Positions 29,781-30,244 of a stretch of DNA of 30,244 nucleotides are shown in pieces. The first letter of the stretch is position 1. The number at the start of each line of letters is the position of its first letter. The notes below the pieces were generated by a model. That model was not told the DNA's origin. It did not search any database and saw only the letters and a list, made by a program, of their open reading frames with translations. This DNA is from Rhodobacteraceae bacterium UBA2776 (GTDB lineage: Bacteria > Pseudomonadota > Alphaproteobacteria > Rhodobacterales > Rhodobacteraceae), in contig DEIK01000033.1 of NCBI GenBank assembly GCA_002352425.1, positions 399 to 30,642 of the forward strand, written 5' to 3'. Made by a program: the position numbers and the translations under genes.

Positions 29781-30244
29781 ATGACCAAATTTACATCACG
29801 GACCGGCCTAAGCCGCCGCGCATTACTAAAAGGTGCCGCATCGACTGCGATTGCGGCCGGTGCCACGACCCTTGGCGCGCCAATGCTTTGGGCGCAAAAC
29901 ATCAAGGATGTCACCATTCGCCAGTTCGGCACGGGGGTGTCCAACCTCAATGATGTCGCCAATAAAGTGAAAGAAGATCTTGGTTTCACGCTTGAAATGA
30001 CGGCACTGGATACGGACAGCGTCACACAACGCGCCGCCACACAGCCCAACAGCTTTGACATCGCAGACATCGAATACTTTATCTGTAAAAAGGTCTGGGC
30101 CGCTGGCAACATGCAGGCAATGGACACGTCCAAGATCGCCAATTACGACAAGATCGCCGGTACATTCCGCAGCGGTCTGTTGACACCGACAAGCACAATT
30201 GCACAGGGCACAGCGCCACATACCGTCGGCTTTACGTCAGGCCC
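29781..30244 (+). CDS. Periplasmic substrate-binding protein with Tat signal, 5' part only
   Basis: The frame is open to the window edge, giving 154 residues. The N-terminal SRRALLKGAA is a twin-arginine motif followed by a hydrophobic stretch and an Ala-rich cleavage region ending near MLWAQ (about residue 39), so the protein is exported folded. The mature part (VTIRQFGTGVSNLNDVANKV, then FDIADIEYFI) resembles extracellular solute-binding proteins of the PotD/spermidine type. AAGGAG lies eight bases before ATG 29781. It is the partner of the upstream ATPase. Confidence 0.85.
   Translation, partial: MTKFTSRTGLSRRALLKGAASTAIAAGATTLGAPMLWAQNIKDVTIRQFGTGVSNLNDVANKVKEDLGFTLEMTALDTDSVTQRAATQPNSFDIADIEYFICKKVWAAGNMQAMDTSKIANYDKIAGTFRSGLLTPTSTIAQGTAPHTVGFTSG

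Overview
The window comes from an alphaproteobacterial chromosome, most likely a Rhodobacterales (Roseobacter-group) bacterium. The signs are an F0 ATP synthase operon separate from F1 with the order atpI-atpB-atpE-atpX(b')-atpF, the division-site ATPase MipZ, a chorismate mutase inside the ffh-rpsP-rimM-trmD-rplS-rpmE block, a Hint-domain protein of a type common in roseobacters, and an FMN-riboswitch-controlled RibN-type transporter. No rRNA, tRNA, CRISPR array, complete insertion sequence or phage gene was seen.

Layout. 1-5.3 kb: the 5' part of nth (minus strand), a Hint-domain protein, an AraC-HTH/O6-methylguanine methyltransferase fusion, an OmpA-family lipoprotein, a GntR/FCD regulator, and ribN behind an FMN riboswitch. 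5.3-8.7 kb: a LysE-family exporter and the F0 operon, all on the minus strand, with a good promoter upstream of atpI. 8.8-13.5 kb: an ArsR regulator, a ClbS/DfsB protein, an EamA transporter with its LysR regulator, a divergent FMN azoreductase and a di-haem cytochrome c peroxidase. 13.5-18.95 kb: the SRP/ribosomal operon ffh, chorismate mutase, rpsP, rimM, a sulfotransferase-like gene, trmD, rplS and rpmE, closed by a strong terminator. A multi-hairpin leader of unknown class precedes ffh. 19-23.5 kb: a frameshifted secreted-protein gene, an MFS transporter with a His-rich tail, mipZ, and the kdsD-kdsA pair for Kdo synthesis. 23.5-26.9 kb: a minus-strand cassette of flavin monooxygenase, Rid-family protein, DUF1028 protein and LysR regulator. 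26.9-27.8 kb: a decayed stretch holding an internally deleted aldehyde dehydrogenase remnant, a frameshifted RND pump remnant, an imperfect direct repeat and several dyads. 27.8 kb to the end: a GntR/FCD regulator divergent from a polyamine-type ABC transporter (ATPase, then a Tat-exported binding protein cut by the window edge).

How the genes work together. The core is housekeeping: ATP synthesis, co-translational targeting, ribosome and tRNA modification, LPS sugar synthesis and division-site placement. Around it lie small accessory units, most with a local regulator and often a visible palindrome. The items most worth following up are the ffh leader with a possible pseudoknot, the ribN riboswitch with a visible Shine-Dalgarno-sequestering helix, the sulfotransferase-like gene inside the rimM-trmD operon, and the remnant region at 26.9-27.8 kb. 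No clear novel multi-gene system was found. The monooxygenase/Rid/DUF1028 cassette is the nearest to an uncharacterised pathway.
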